Shown here piece after piece: positions 44,210-54,664 of a DNA stretch of 64,000 nucleotides. The notes under the pieces are model-generated. The model was not told the origin of the DNA. It was given only the letters and a program-made list of their open reading frames with translations, and did no database searches. Position numbers and translations under genes: made by a program. The stretch covers positions 155,940,353-156,004,352 of the forward strand of contig OX457058.1 in assembly GCA_949752795.1 (NCBI GenBank), in the 5' to 3' direction. The first letter of the stretch is position 1. Each line of letters begins with the position of its first letter. This DNA comes from Hyperoodon ampullatus. Lineage: Eukaryota; Chordata; Mammalia; Artiodactyla; Ziphiidae.

Positions 44210-44488
44210 GTAATGGAATTTTAAATGCTGTGTAGTATCCTGGGTTGGATCCTGGAACAGAAGGAGGCCATTAGTGGAAAACTGGCGAAATCTGGATAAA
44301 ATCTGAAGTTTAGTTAGGGGTAGTGGGCCAATGTTAGTCTCTCAGGTTTGGCAAGTGCACCATGGTTATGTAAGATGCTAACATTAGGCAAAAGAGGGTG
44401 AAGGGCATATGGGAACTGGCTGTGCTAGATTTGTAACTTTTCTGTAAATCTAAAATTATTCCAAAATAAAATGTTTATTTTTAAATGA
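44210..44488 (+). repeat. Old L1M 3' end, sense
   Basis: AGTGGAAAACTGGCGAAATC, GAAGTTTAGTTAGGGGTAGT, GTGCACCATGGTTATGTAAG, ATGCTAACATTAGGCAAAAG and TCTAAAATTATTCCAAAATA follow the 3' UTR of old mammalian L1 subfamilies, ending in AATAAAATGTTTATTTTTAA. Confidence 0.82.
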
Positions 44489-44694
44489 AGGTGCTAGGAT
44501 TTTAGTGCTAGGAACTCAGTTGAAAATTCCTATGATATTTGTGGGAAATAGTTGTTCTCAGGAAAGCACCGTATTCTTGCTTCCTCTTCCCTGAGTCTTA
44601 GAAGATGTGTGAGGAACTGACTGACCACAGGGGAATGAACTGACTTTTTGTGGATCAGAGCTGTGCAAAATGACCATGGTCTTGTGAAGCATCA

Positions 44695-44865
44695 CTAAGG
44701 CTTGACTTCATGACCCTGACACCTGTTTGCCACTTTGTAATTTTGTAATCTTAGTTAACCTATCTGAGCCTTGGGTTTTTCATCTGTATAATGAACATAC
44801 TGTTTTGCTTGTGCAGGTAATGGGGCTACTCTGCATAGTGAACTTAAAATGAAGTAGTGTCTTGA
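44695..44865 (+). repeat. MIR SINE, sense
   Basis: TAATCTTAGTTAACCTATCT, GAGCCTTGGGTTTTTCATCT and GTATAATGAACATACTG fit the MIR core. Confidence 0.75.
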
Positions 44866-44869
44866 AAGT

Positions 44870-45810
44870 GCTCTCATTATTGTGCTCTGGAAATGTGAGA
44901 AAGGTACTGGAAAACCATCCAGCCATGGCACAGGTGACTAATGACAGCTGAAAGCGGTACTTCCCAGACTTGCACCTTCAACAACCCGAAAGCTGATTCT
45001 TTATCGAAGATAGACAAGGCCTTCCTTGGAAAAATGGCCTTGGAAAAAATGTGTGCTTTATTCTCTTCTGGTGGATGGCCCAAGCATTGCAGGCTCTTCT
45101 TGGCCTTTGGTGTGCCAGCAAAGGGCAGCTCCGGATAGGTTAGCAATCTTATGCATTTCAATAGCTCTGCTCTGTAATTTCCACCTTGGGGCAGCTCCAT
45201 GCTTTTTTTTTTCTTCTTATGGTGCCTCAAATGGTCTCGTGACAGCGCTGTACTGTTAAATGTGTCATTTTCTGAGAATGTTCCAGTGCTTCCCCCCTTA
45301 TACCTCCAGGGTTGACTTTGTCACTCCATCCCTTTCTGCTTTGTTTCAGCATACTTAGCATAAAGCCTATAGCAGTGGGATGCAAAATGTTAGCTTAGCT
45401 GCATTGTGGTCTGAGCAGCATCCTTCACAAAGAGGGATAGCCCTGGATTTTCCCTTAAGGAGAAACCCATCCTAATATTCAGTTTTGTCTTCTTTCATTT
45501 TGCTTTCTGTGTAGCAGCAAAGCAGCAATGCCGGCACAGAAATGAGGAACTTTTCATGCATTCATTCACTCCCCACCCCCCAGCTTTGAATTTCCTCAGC
45601 TGGGTACAGGAGCAGAGACATTCTCCCTCAACTTCACCTACACCACAGGTACACTTTGAGGACCTGTTCCACCAGAGCGGGCATCAGGCACTTGAGAGTC
45701 TGAGGGCTGCTGCCTGCGGGGACAGGGGCAATGCATAAACATTCTCACAATGTAAGACAGATGTAAATCAGTGCCCACTTGGTGTTACTACCAATTGGTG
45801 ATATAACTAA
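44870..45810 (+). other. Intron, no convincing feature
   Basis: Overlapping open frames on both strands at 44877-45259 share no recognisable domain, and the - strand frame starts in a lysine run from a poly-T. No named repeat seen. Confidence 0.45.
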
Positions 45811-45814
45811 TAAT

Positions 45815-46025
45815 AATAATAATAAAACCATTAAATAAGTTCTTACTGTGAGCCGACTTCTGACTAGGTGCTGTACATGCACTATCTGATTTGCTATTCC
45901 CAGTAATCCTGCAGGATATTACTCTTAGAAGTATTTTTACAAATGAGGCAACTGGGGCTCAGATAAGTTAAATAAATTACCCAAATATAACCTTAAGGTT
46001 ATAGGAAGCAGATGAGAAAATAATT
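45815..46025 (-). repeat. MIR SINE, antisense, with AAT microsatellite edge
   Basis: A (AAT) run at 45809-45826 borders ATTAAATAAGTTCTTACTGT, GGTGCTGTACATGCACTATC, ACAAATGAGGCAACTGGGGC and TAAGTTAAATAAATTACCC, the inverted MIR. Confidence 0.82.
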
Positions 46026-46189
46026 TTGGTTAGGTACATACATAGCTGCACACTGACACGCTACTTTTCCTACTTCATGTCACACATCACTCATTTTTTT
46101 CCCCCTGGAGATTCTGGAATTGACCTCACATTGCTTCTTTACCCTGACTCTAGGCAGTCATCGTTTATTGACTCGGGTTGATAAGTCCT

Positions 46190-46330
46190 ATTTTCCATCC
46201 AGTAAATAAATGTTTGTTGAAAGAAAGGAGGATACAAATCTCTGGGCTGAGGCAGTCAAGGGAAAGCTTCACAGAGGAGTAGAAATTCAGCTCAGTCTTG
46301 AAAGGAAGTTGTAGGGCCTGGATAAGCAGT
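46190..46330 (-). repeat. Probable L2 fragment, antisense
   Basis: CAGTAAATAAATGTTTGTTG, GGCAGTCAAGGGAAAGCTTC and AGCTCAGTCTTGAAAGGAAG resemble the inverted L2 3' region. Confidence 0.6.
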
Positions 46331-46334
46331 GAGT

Positions 46335-46582
46335 TATGATAGTAGCTTAATTTTTGAGTGCTTACTGGCTGTCAGCTCTTGCCCATGACTGTTGTGAATT
46401 CACGTAAAACCCATGGCATTTCTAGGATACATAACATTGGTATCCCCATTTCACAGAGGAGAAATAGAGTACAGAAAGGTTAAGCAGCTTGTGCAAGATC
46501 ACACAGTCCACTGAAAGCAAGGCCAGGATTACAACCCAGGTGGTGTGGATCTAGAGCCTGCACTCTTAGTATACCATCCTGT
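46335..46582 (-). repeat. MIR SINE, antisense, nearly complete
   Basis: TTTTTGAGTGCTTACTGGCT, TATCCCCATTTCACAGAGGA, GAAAGGTTAAGCAGCTTGTG, AAGATCACACAGTCCACTGA, CCAGGATTACAACCCAGGTG and TGCACTCTTAGTATACCATC: ~245 bp, the best MIR in the window. Confidence 0.93.
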
Positions 46583-46599
46583 TGTAAGTGGGCAGAAAT

Positions 46600-46690
46600 G
46601 TCTAATCACTGGTGTATCCTAAGTGTCTGGCACATAGTAGGCACTTGCTATATAGTGAATGGATGAACACCTTTTTCCTTTGGTCAAATA
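46600..46690 (+). repeat. L2 tail fragment, sense
   Basis: GTATCCTAAGTGTCTGGCAC, ATAGTAGGCACTTGCTATAT and AGTGAATGGATGAACACC match the sense L2 3' end. Confidence 0.75.
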
Positions 46691-46694
46691 AAAG

Positions 46695-48100
46695 ATGAAA
46701 GGTGTTCCAGGTAGGGGGGGAATAGCAAAAGCAATGAAACGGGGAAATACCAATGATGTGCCAGCGATTAATGGGTTTCTGTGTAGCGCAGGGATTGAAC
46801 ATACATTTGGCAAGGCTGACTTTAGCCAGCCTAAGGAGTTCAGGCTTTGTTTGGTTTGCTTGTTATCAAGATCATCGCTTTGTGCCTGTCCAGGTTTGCA
46901 CAAATCATCTCTGCTATTTTACGGTTTCATATGGTGAAGATTGTGTAATTACCTAATGGTGACTTGCAGCAGTCTAAATAAAATCTGTCCTCAAGTTTTT
47001 CTCATAAGCACTTCGAGTAGTGGGTCAAGACTAAACGGATGACAAGTTTGTGGAAATGAAAATGGTTATAATTTTCCGAGGAGAATGTCAGCATGAAGAA
47101 GTGGGAGATATCATGGCCTGGAAAAGAGTAGGTGAAATACCTGGTTCTAACAAGGTCTTGGTTATTGACCTCTATTTCCTTTGCTTTTCAAAGTTGTAGT
47201 AACCAAACAGAGCAGTTTAGATCACTTTTAATAGAGTATTTGGAATTTTCTGAGCAACTCATGTTTTATGTAAATTGAAGGTATTTCAAGGCATTTTATT
47301 GTGTGATTACCCTAGAATGCCATATCTGGAACTGGGGAAAGTTAATCATGAAAAACAATCTTCACTGAGATTTCAGCTGCAGGAAAAGACAAAAATGAAC
47401 CCAAATCCCTCACCATCATTCTTCTCCCTCCTGACCATTTACAATGTGTCTTTCTTCTTAAGTCCTGAATATCCTGAGAAAAATTCTCTGTCTGAGAAAA
47501 TGGAAATTAATCCAGGTAGTATTTGGATTCTTGCTGATAATAAAGTCAGGAAAAATGATTCCTGGGTACCAATAGGCTGAGAGTGTGAAAGTCAAAACCC
47601 ATTTAAAGAAACCAGGGGGAATTGTCTGCGAAATAAAGCGGCTTTGTGAATGCGTGGGTGGCTTCGATTTCCAGGCGGATTGTGCAGTCAATCTCTGTGA
47701 AGATAATTTAGCTTGTTTAACTCAATGACATTTTCACTCATCATTCTTTTATTTCTCATCTCAGGCAGAGTAGACAGTATCAGTTCTGAACAAAACTGAG
47801 GTTGGACTTTTACTCTACTGTGTTCTCCCATCTATAAACTCTTTTATCAGGGTTATAAAACTGGGAATGAAATCTAGCAGTTGGAAAGAAAAATCATTTC
47901 ACTAATGAAAGTCTGTGGCTGGTGTAAAATACACATTGGGGCCTCATTTGAAGACTTAACCAGGATTAAGGAAAAGCTGCTCTTCGTGGGAACTCCTCTC
48001 AGGAATATCTTTGTGTAAACGTGTGAGAAATGGATGCCGATGGACACTTTTTGGACAGCATTTGGTGTAAACCCTGGGAGAGAAATGAAATAACAAGGAT
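46695..48100 (+). other. Intron, no feature seen
   Basis: About 1.4 kb unique-looking. The frame at 47275-47580 has no recognisable domain or splice context. Confidence 0.5.
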
Positions 48101-48104
48101 GTAA

Positions 48105-48335
48105 TGGCATGTAGAGTTTATTCAGATGTTTTTGTGTACATAAACTCATTGGAATCCTCATAACGGTTCACATGGAGTTGGGGGCATTGTTATCCTTATT
48201 TTACAGATAGGGAAGTTGAAGTTCAGGTGGCTTAGGTGACTAGCCTCAGGTCATGCACAGAGAAAGTAGGAGCAGGGATTCAAAGTCAGAACTGCCTTTC
48301 TCCAAAGACCATTCTCTTAGCCACTGAACTGTTGA
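48105..48335 (-). repeat. MIR SINE, antisense
   Basis: GTGTACATAAACTCATTGGA, TCCTTATTTTACAGATAGGG, AGCAGGGATTCAAAGTCAGA and CATTCTCTTAGCCACTGAAC follow the inverted MIR to its tRNA-like end. Confidence 0.9.
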
Positions 48336-48530
48336 TGAAGAATGATTCCCAAAGGTCTATTTCCTATAAGAGCATCATTGTCCCTGCTGGACCCAGCCTT
48401 TCTTCTCGGGAACTTGTGATGGGTTAATGGTTCCTCATTTCTCTTCTAGCATATAACACATCTCCCTGAGCCTGCCACGTAATGCAAAACACAGTATTCA
48501 TTCATTCATTCTATTCTTGCATGCTTTAAT

Positions 48531-48750
48531 GCTGAAAAGCATTCGTTTTTATACCTAACATGAGGGACAGGGTTTGGTAAGGGAATGGACAAGCATAGAC
48601 CAGCTGAATAGCATTCGTTTTTATACCTAACATGAGGGACAGGGTTTGGTAAGGGAATGGACAAGCATAGACCAGCTGAATAGCATTCGTTTTTATACCT
48701 AACATGAGGGACAGGGTTTGGTAAGGGAATGGACAAGCATAGACCAGCTG
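48531..48750 (+). repeat. 72 bp tandem repeat, three identical copies
   Basis: The phrase AGCATTCGTTTTTATACCTA recurs with ATTCG at 48541, 48613 and 48685, a strict 72 bp period. Each unit continues AACATGAGGGACAGGGTTTG, GTAAGGGAATGGACAAGCAT, AGACCAGCTG. The three units show no mismatch by eye apart from one base before the first. Because 72 is divisible by 3, the - strand reads as an open 24-residue peptide repeated three times (SIPLPNPVPHVRYKNE core), a by-product rather than a gene. A (ATTC)n stretch lies just left, and a sense MIR starts at the right edge. Confidence 0.97.
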
Positions 48751-48890
48751 TGACTCTGCCTCTGAGAAAGTTACCTCATCTCTTTGAGCCTCAGTTTCTT
48801 CACCTGAATGATGGAACTTATACTGGTACTGACCACATATGTTTTGTAAGGATAAGTGTGGCAATGTCTGTCACTTAGCCCATTGGAGAT
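48751..48890 (+). repeat. MIR SINE, sense
   Basis: TGACTCTGCCTCTGAGAAAG, TTTGAGCCTCAGTTTCTTCA and ATGATGGAACTTATACTGG fit the MIR core. It begins exactly where the tandem array ends, so the array may have amplified a segment bordering or including its head. Confidence 0.82.
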
Positions 48891-48989
48891 GTCCACAAGT
48901 GGATGCTGGGTGAAAAGAGAGATGGGTGAGACAATCTCTACCATGAAGAAGCTCATAGTCCAACGGATGGGGAAGCAGACAAGTAATCT

Positions 48990-49145
48990 ATGTCAATCCA
49001 GTTTCCTCAGCTGAAAAATGAAGGTAATGACATTATTTATCTCTTAGGATGATGATTAAATGGGATAAGGCATGGAGAACACTTAGAATAGTGCGTGGCT
49101 ACACAGTAGGTGTTCAGTAAATTCTAGCTATAATAATAGTAATTA
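48990..49145 (+). repeat. MIR SINE 3' half, sense
   Basis: CAGTTTCCTCAGCTGAAAAA, GATGATTAAATGGGATAAGG, ACTTAGAATAGTGCGTGGCT and GGTGTTCAGTAAATTCTAGC. Confidence 0.88.
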
Positions 49146-49199
49146 TTAAGTGCTCAGACATAGGCTTTCACCAGTGTTATAGCTGTTCAGAAGAAAGAG

Positions 49200-49300
49200 G
49201 GTCAACTGTTAGGTTAAGTCAGAGAAGGCTTTGTAAAGACAGTAGCATCTGAGCTGGGTCTTGATGAATGTGGAAGAGCCTTCCATGCTGTCCAAAATTC
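49200..49300 (-). repeat. Probable L2 fragment, antisense
   Basis: CAGAGAAGGCTTTGTAAAGA and CTGAGCTGGGTCTTGATGAA resemble the inverted L2 segment. Confidence 0.6.
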
Positions 49301-49569
49301 TGCTCCCTGATGGTTAATTTTAAGCTTTAGTTCAATGGAGTGAAACTTGGTGACTGCAGGACTGCTGGCAGGTGTTGGCATAAGGGTGGAAGGGAATGCA
49401 GTATCATTGCCAAGGAATCTCAAAATTTATGAAAACAAGAGTATCTAGCAAAGTGCAGATTAAAGACAACACTGTCCCCTTTGCTGCTGATCCACTATGT
49501 TCATAACAGCCTTTATTAGGAAGCTTAGCAGATGTTTGGGAGCAACATTCTTTGGGGTTTAATTGTAAA

Positions 49570-49780
49570 GAAAGAGACGTATAGTGGAACAGAAACAGAC
49601 TTACATTCAGATCCTGCCTTATGGCTAACTAGCTGGGTGGTCTTGGCATAGCTACATTGCCTTTCTGAGGTTTCACTTCCCCAAATCTTCAAAGGAAGTC
49701 GTAATTACGTACCTTGAAGTATTGCTGTAAACACTTAGATACTACACGTAAGGTATGTGACGTATTGGTAGATTCTCAGA
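49570..49780 (+). repeat. MIR SINE, sense
   Basis: ACTTACATTCAGATCCTGCC, TATGGCTAACTAGCTGGGTG, GCATAGCTACATTGCCTTTC and TGCTGTAAACACTTAGATAC cover the MIR. Confidence 0.83.
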
Positions 49781-49784
49781 AAAA

Positions 49785-49890
49785 GAAAAATACTATGTAT
49801 TTATGATTATAAATAAAATGATAATTTATATTTATATACAAATATATTTTTATAGATTTACATAATATATTTGATATATGTTATAGTTAT
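49785..49890 (+). repeat. AT-rich low-complexity tract
   Basis: About 100 bp of TATAAATA / TTTATATA words between a sense and an antisense MIR. No further signal. Confidence 0.8.
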
Positions 49891-49894
49891 ACTT

Positions 49895-50085
49895 CTATTT
49901 GTAATTATAGCTAAGTGCTAAGCACTGTGCTGAGGACTCTATAGGAAATACCTTCTTTAATCTTCTCAATAAATACAAAAAAAAATAAGTAAATACATGG
50001 GTACGTATGGATATTATCCTTATTTTGCAGAGAAGGAAATTCAACCTTAGAAAGTATATGACTGTCAAAATGGGATGGTAACATG
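49895..50085 (-). repeat. MIR SINE, antisense
   Basis: AGCTAAGTGCTAAGCACTGT, AATCTTCTCAATAAATACAA and TTATTTTGCAGAGAAGGAAA in inverted MIR order. Confidence 0.82.
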
Positions 50086-50089
50086 ATTG

Positions 50090-51675
50090 ATGGAAAGATG
50101 CCAACACGCTCAGTTGAGGATATAAAGTTTCTTTAATGACAAGGGTTGCAGCAGCATACAGAGGTGGTATAGTGGAGCTGCTGCTTTAAAGGCTGTCCAA
50201 GAGAGAGATGTAGCTTCTCGGGTCTCCTAATGCCCCTTATGGAGCATGGAGCTGGGGATGCCATCGCCTACCTGACCAAAGGATTCTTTTGTGTGCAGGG
50301 AGCTCCCTTTGCTGTTCTCAAGGGGTGTTTATCTCCTGGCACTCTTCCCTCCACATTTCACTGTTCTGGAAATAAATTGTGGCCGCTACCAGCTGGCCTG
50401 TACACCAGCTGTGAGTAATGAGTGCCAAGTAACCCCAGCACGTTTCTGAGAGTTGACTGTGACACTGGATGTCAGTTCCCCAGGAGCATTCCTTGTGGGA
50501 ATGGGCTTTAGGTCTGTCTAAAGCTCCCTACAGCAGAACTTGCCCAAAGTCATACAACCAGAACATAGGAGAATTAGAGCTCACGGGTGATCTCTGTGAC
50601 TCCTGAGCATTCCTAATGATCATGCCTCTTCTCAGTTAAGATTTGTATGATGCATATAATTAGCCAATTAGTTAAGAGTAGAAGGAGGAAAGCAAACCAT
50701 CTACTTCCAAAGCAACAGAAGTTAGATATCTCAGAAGAAAGTTATGTATTTCCTGATGCTGGTAGAAGTAAGGATCAAAGGAGTTAAAGAAGAGAGCTGA
50801 CCAAGGGCTGGAATGACTGCTGAGGAGAAGGTACATTCCAGGCAGGCCAACAACTCCTTCCAGGAGGGCTTACTGCCTCTTCTGACACCATCAGGCTTCC
50901 TGTGTTCCAGCTGAAATACAACCACCAGCTCTCACTTTCTGCTCAACATGAAGCTGCCCATCTTTCACACTCCAGAACAACACGTGGGCAACATATTTTT
51001 AAACAACAGCTTTTCAGTTTTTTCTTCATTTTTTCTTCATTTATCTTTTGTTTTTATTTTTTGTGATTGATTTGCTCTGGCTCCATAAAGAATAACAATT
51101 GCTAAGCCTAAGATATGTTGTAAGAATATGAAGAATTTTTCTCCTGTTTTGCCAAAGTGACTACTGGCTTGAGGGTGAGTTTGGAATGAGTGGTGAGAAG
51201 CAACTTGGCAGAGACAAGGAAGTAATCATTTCCTGAACGTAGAACATAATGAGAGAACACTCAGGGTTGAGATAGTGCAAAAAGGAGGTGGTGAGTTAGA
51301 TCACGCTTCCAAGAGTTTTCACAAGGAGAACACCATTAGACCTCACTCAGCCAGCCACCTTCCAAGGTCCCCTGACTGGCTGTTTGGCATCCAGGTGACT
51401 GTACCAGCCTGCCCAGCTCTACCAAAGGGCTTAGGGGTCAATACCTGGGAGGTACATGTGTAATCCAGTCATGACACACAACACACAAACTAGGAATCAG
51501 ACAAAGTGTGTTTTGCTACTGAAGGGAGTGGGTAGAAGAATTATTTGACCTTCAGCTGGCCACCCACCTGGCTGCCCAGCTAGAGAGAGGGAGCTGAGTG
51601 CATGCTCTGGTCACCTTAGCTGGGGAAGAAAGTGTGGCACATTGTACCTTCTTCCAAATTATTCTCCCCCTTTTG
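50090..51675 (+). other. 1.6 kb mostly unique intron
   Basis: A possible antisense MIR trace (GCCCAAAGTCATACAACCAG) near 50545. No coding signal or other named repeat. Confidence 0.45.
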
Positions 51676-51693
51676 TTTACCTGACATACTTTT

Positions 51694-51893
51694 TTTTTTT
51701 TTTGCGGTATGCGGGCCTCTCACTGTCATGGCCTCTTCCGTTGCGGAGCACAGGCTCTGGACGCGCAGGCCCAGCGGCCATGCCTCATGGGCCCAGCTGC
51801 TCCGCGGCATGTGGGATCCCGGACCGGGGCATGAACCCGTATCCCCTGCATTGGCAGGCGGACTCTCAACCACTGCACCACCAGGGAAGCCCT
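51694..51893 (-). mobile_element. CHR-2-type cetacean SINE, antisense, 15 bp TSD
   Basis: T tail, GCGGTATGCGGGCCTCTCAC, GTTGCGGAGCACAGG, CCGCGGCATGTGGGATCC, CCACCAGGGAAGCCC. A few bases are missing after GGGATCC compared with the other copies. Imperfect 15 bp duplication: ACCTGACATACTTTT at 51679-51693 and ACCTAGCATACTTTT at 51894-51908. Several substitutions (GTCATGG, GGCCATGCCTCATG) suggest an older insertion than the 19.7 kb copy. Confidence 0.96.
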
Positions 51894-51909
51894 ACCTAGC
51901 ATACTTTTA

Positions 51910-53050
51910 ATCATCCTTGAAGACCCAAATAACTACTCCTCTTAGAAACGGCCCTCCTCAGGCATACTTTATAGCTTCCACATTTGTCCTTGAATGGACT
52001 CCATGTGTTACAGTGATTCCTTGACACGTCGATTTCCCCTACTGGGGTCAACGTGGGATGGTGAACAATGGCTTGCCCATCTTTGTACTGCTTACTCGCC
52101 AGTAGAGTGCATTTATCCACTGAAGTGTTTTCAGTAAATGTTTATTGGACAAATAAATGTTGAAAGCTGTAGTCTTTACTCCACTCATTGATTCTTTGGG
52201 CAAGGTCACCTGACTTCTTTTTGTTTCAGCCTGCGTACTAGGCTCAATCTATCACTAATTGAAAGGTTCTCTGAGCTTCTCAGTAGTTATGACGAAAAGA
52301 ACTTTAACAGTCTGTAACTATGCCTGGGAGACATTAGGCAGACTGAAATACCTCCAGCTGAAGGAGATAGTGTTTATGCAGAGACCAGGACCCAGCCCGT
52401 GAAATAGTCCTTGGTTCGGCTTAGTGCCAGAGGTACTTCCAATGAGAGGTAACTCAACCTTGGTTTTGAGATGTTCTTCCCCAGCTAAAGATGACCTCTT
52501 AGTAGAAAGGATTTAATAATCATGGATGTTCCTTGACAAATATCTATTGCTATAAGACCTCTAGATGTCTTCACCTTGAACAGCTTCTTATAAAGCAAAA
52601 TAAGAGAGAAAACAAGCAATGGGAAGGAAAAATTGCATTAGGCTGCACAAGCAAAATAATTTCTCTGGCTTATACTCCTGTAATTTGGTTTACAAAAGGA
52701 AAATATTTATGGTAGTCTACCTAACCAATTACATTGCAAAAAAATTTAATTGCTTTTAAGGCGCTTTTAAAAGCAACTTTCCTTTTCCACTGCCATCACC
52801 CATATCGGTAATTTCTAGCTTGCGGTCTGTGTCTAAAGGATAAGAATCTCCAGAACTGATTGCTGATATCTGAATCAAATTGAATTACATGTGATTAACC
52901 AACTCTTGAACTCCCACATTCCCCTCATTGCCTTCTTCCTTGGATTCTGCCTTGTCTTTGTGGGTTCTGAAATGTAGAGAAGCAGTCACATGAGATGGGG
53001 CCAGCACTGCAAGGAAGGGGGCATTATCCAACACAATTTTGTGATTTCAG
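51910..53050 (+). other. Intron, mostly unique, possible conserved element
   Basis: A short L2-tail scrap near 52120-52160 (TTTCAGTAAATGTTTATTGG). About 52670-52840 is repeat-free, with AT cores and a near-palindrome TTGCTTTTAAGGCGCTTTTA AAAGCAA (52751-52777). It is a candidate conserved non-coding element by appearance only. Confidence 0.4.
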
Positions 53051-53054
53051 GTCA

Positions 53055-54050
53055 GCAGCTTATGGTGTCTTGGAAAGAACATGGGCTTTGCAGTCAGATA
53101 GACCTCGTTGAGTTTGAAACCGAGCTCGTCACTCATTCTCCTTTTACCTTGGGCAGGATTCCTGAACCCTCGCTTCTCAACTTTCCTCATCTTTTTTTTT
53201 TTTTTTTTATGCCATAGAATATTTTGTTTTTTTAATTTTTATTTTTTTATTAGTTTCTGCTTTATAACAAAGTGAATCAGTTATACGTATACATCTGTTC
53301 CCATATCCCTTCCCTCTTGCGTCTCCCTCCCTCCCACCCTCCCTATCCCACCCCTCCAGGCAGTCACAAAGCACCCAGCTGATCTCCCTGTGCTATGCGG
53401 CTGCTTCCCACTATCTATCTACCTTACGTTTGGTAGTGTATATATGTCCATGCCTCTCTCTCGCTTTGTCGCAGCTTACCCTTCCCCCTCCCCATATCCT
53501 CAAGTCCATTCTCAAGTAGGTCTGTGTCTTTATTCCTGTTTTACCCCTAGGTTCTTCATGACATTTTTTTTCTTAAATTCCCTATATATGTGTTAGCATA
53601 CGGTATTTGTCTTTCTCTTTCTGACTTACTTCACTCTGTATGACAGACTCTAGGTCTATCCACCTCATTACAAATAGCTCAATTTCGTTTCTTTTTATGA
53701 CTGAGTTATATTCCATTGTATATATGTGCCACATCTTCTTTATCCATTCATCCGATGATGGACACTTAGGTTGTTTCCATCTCCGGGCTATTGTGAATAG
53801 AGCTGCAATGAACATTTTGGTACATGTCTCTTTTTGAATTATGGTTTTCTCAGGGTATATGCCTAGTAGTGGGATTGCTGGGTCATATGATAGTTCTATT
53901 TGTAGTTTTTTAAGGAACCTCCATACTGTTCTCCATGGTGGCTGTACCAATTCACATTCCCACCAGCATCAACTTTCCTCATCTTTAAAATGAGGTCTGT
54001 AATTCCTCAGAGGACTGCCATGATGGGTATCTAAGAAAAGCCTCACTGGA
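53055..54050 (+). repeat. MIR SINE, sense, split by an L1 insertion
   Basis: Left part 53055-53194: GAAAGAACATGGGCTTTGCA, GTCAGATAGACCTCGTTGAG, then TCTCAACTTTCCTCATCTTT. Right part from 53969: after the second copy of the target site it resumes AAAATGAGGTCTGTAATTCC. The L1 at 53195-53968 therefore sits in the MIR core. Confidence 0.85.
53195..53968 (-). mobile_element. Young LINE-1 3' end, antisense, with perfect 18 bp TSD
   Basis: A 5'-truncated L1 copy of ~774 bp: poly-T, an 18 bp non-L1 spacer (53209-53226), a second T/A-rich stretch, the L1 3' UTR with its polypurine complement (CTCCCTCCCTCCCACCCTCC), then the end of ORF2. The - strand frame 53950-53582 reads [35 protein letters not shown] and EVSQKEKDKYRML. 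The target duplication TCAACTTTCCTCATCTTT at 53177-53194 and 53969-53986 is exact. The intact TSD and open ORF2 remnant mark it as the youngest L1 in the window. Confidence 0.97.
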
Positions 54051-54109
54051 TATCAAGATCCTCCACACTCAAACTGCACTTATCCTCTAACATAATTTCC
54101 CAGCAACTC

Positions 54110-54660
54110 CCTTATTAGCTTTCTCTTGTTGCATAACTAATTACCACAGACTTAACTGCTTAAACCAACACAGGTTTATTACTTCACAGTTTCTGGAGGT
54201 CATAAGTCCAGGCATGGGTTGGTTGGAACCCAACTGCTTTAAGTCCTCACAAGGCTGCAATCAAGGTTCAGCCAGGGCTGTGATCTCATGTGAGACTTGG
54301 GATTTTCTTCCAAACTCACATGGTTGTTGTCAGGATTAGGTTCCTTGCAGTTGCAGGACTAAGGCCTTCAGCTTCTAGAGGTTGCCCACAGTTCCCTGAC
54401 ATGTGGCCCTTTTCCATAGGCAGTTCACAGTTCAAAACCAATTTGCTCTTTTGAAGCCAACAGTAAAGAAAGTAAAGTTTTTATATATTTATTAACATAA
54501 TCACAAGAGTTACGTCTCATCACTTTTGTTATATTCTGTTGGTTTGAAGCAAGTCACAGGCTCCACCCATACTCAAGGAGAGGGAATTACACAAAGGTGT
54601 GAACACCTAGAGATGAGGAGGAGCATCGGGGGTCACCATAGGATCTGCCCCCCACACTCT
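54110..54660 (-). mobile_element. MaLR (MLT1-class) LTR, antisense
   Basis: TTATTAGCTTTCTCTTGTTG, CAGGTTTATTACTTCACAGT, TTCTGGAGGTCATAAGTCCA, CACAAGGCTGCAATCAAGG, TTCCATAGGCAGTTCACAG, TGGTTTGAAGCAAGTCACAG and GAGAGGGAATTACACAAAGG follow the inverted LTR in order. No retroviral coding sequence accompanies it, so it is a solo LTR remnant. Confidence 0.8.
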
Positions 54661-54664
54661 CAAA

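Noticed and set aside
48531..48750. CRISPR-like array of regularly spaced repeats
   Set aside because: Repeats are contiguous with no unique spacers, and the genome is mammalian.
48506..48864. Peptide with a 24-residue unit repeated three times on the - strand
   Set aside because: By-product of a 72 bp DNA tandem repeat whose length happens to be divisible by three. No start context or homology.
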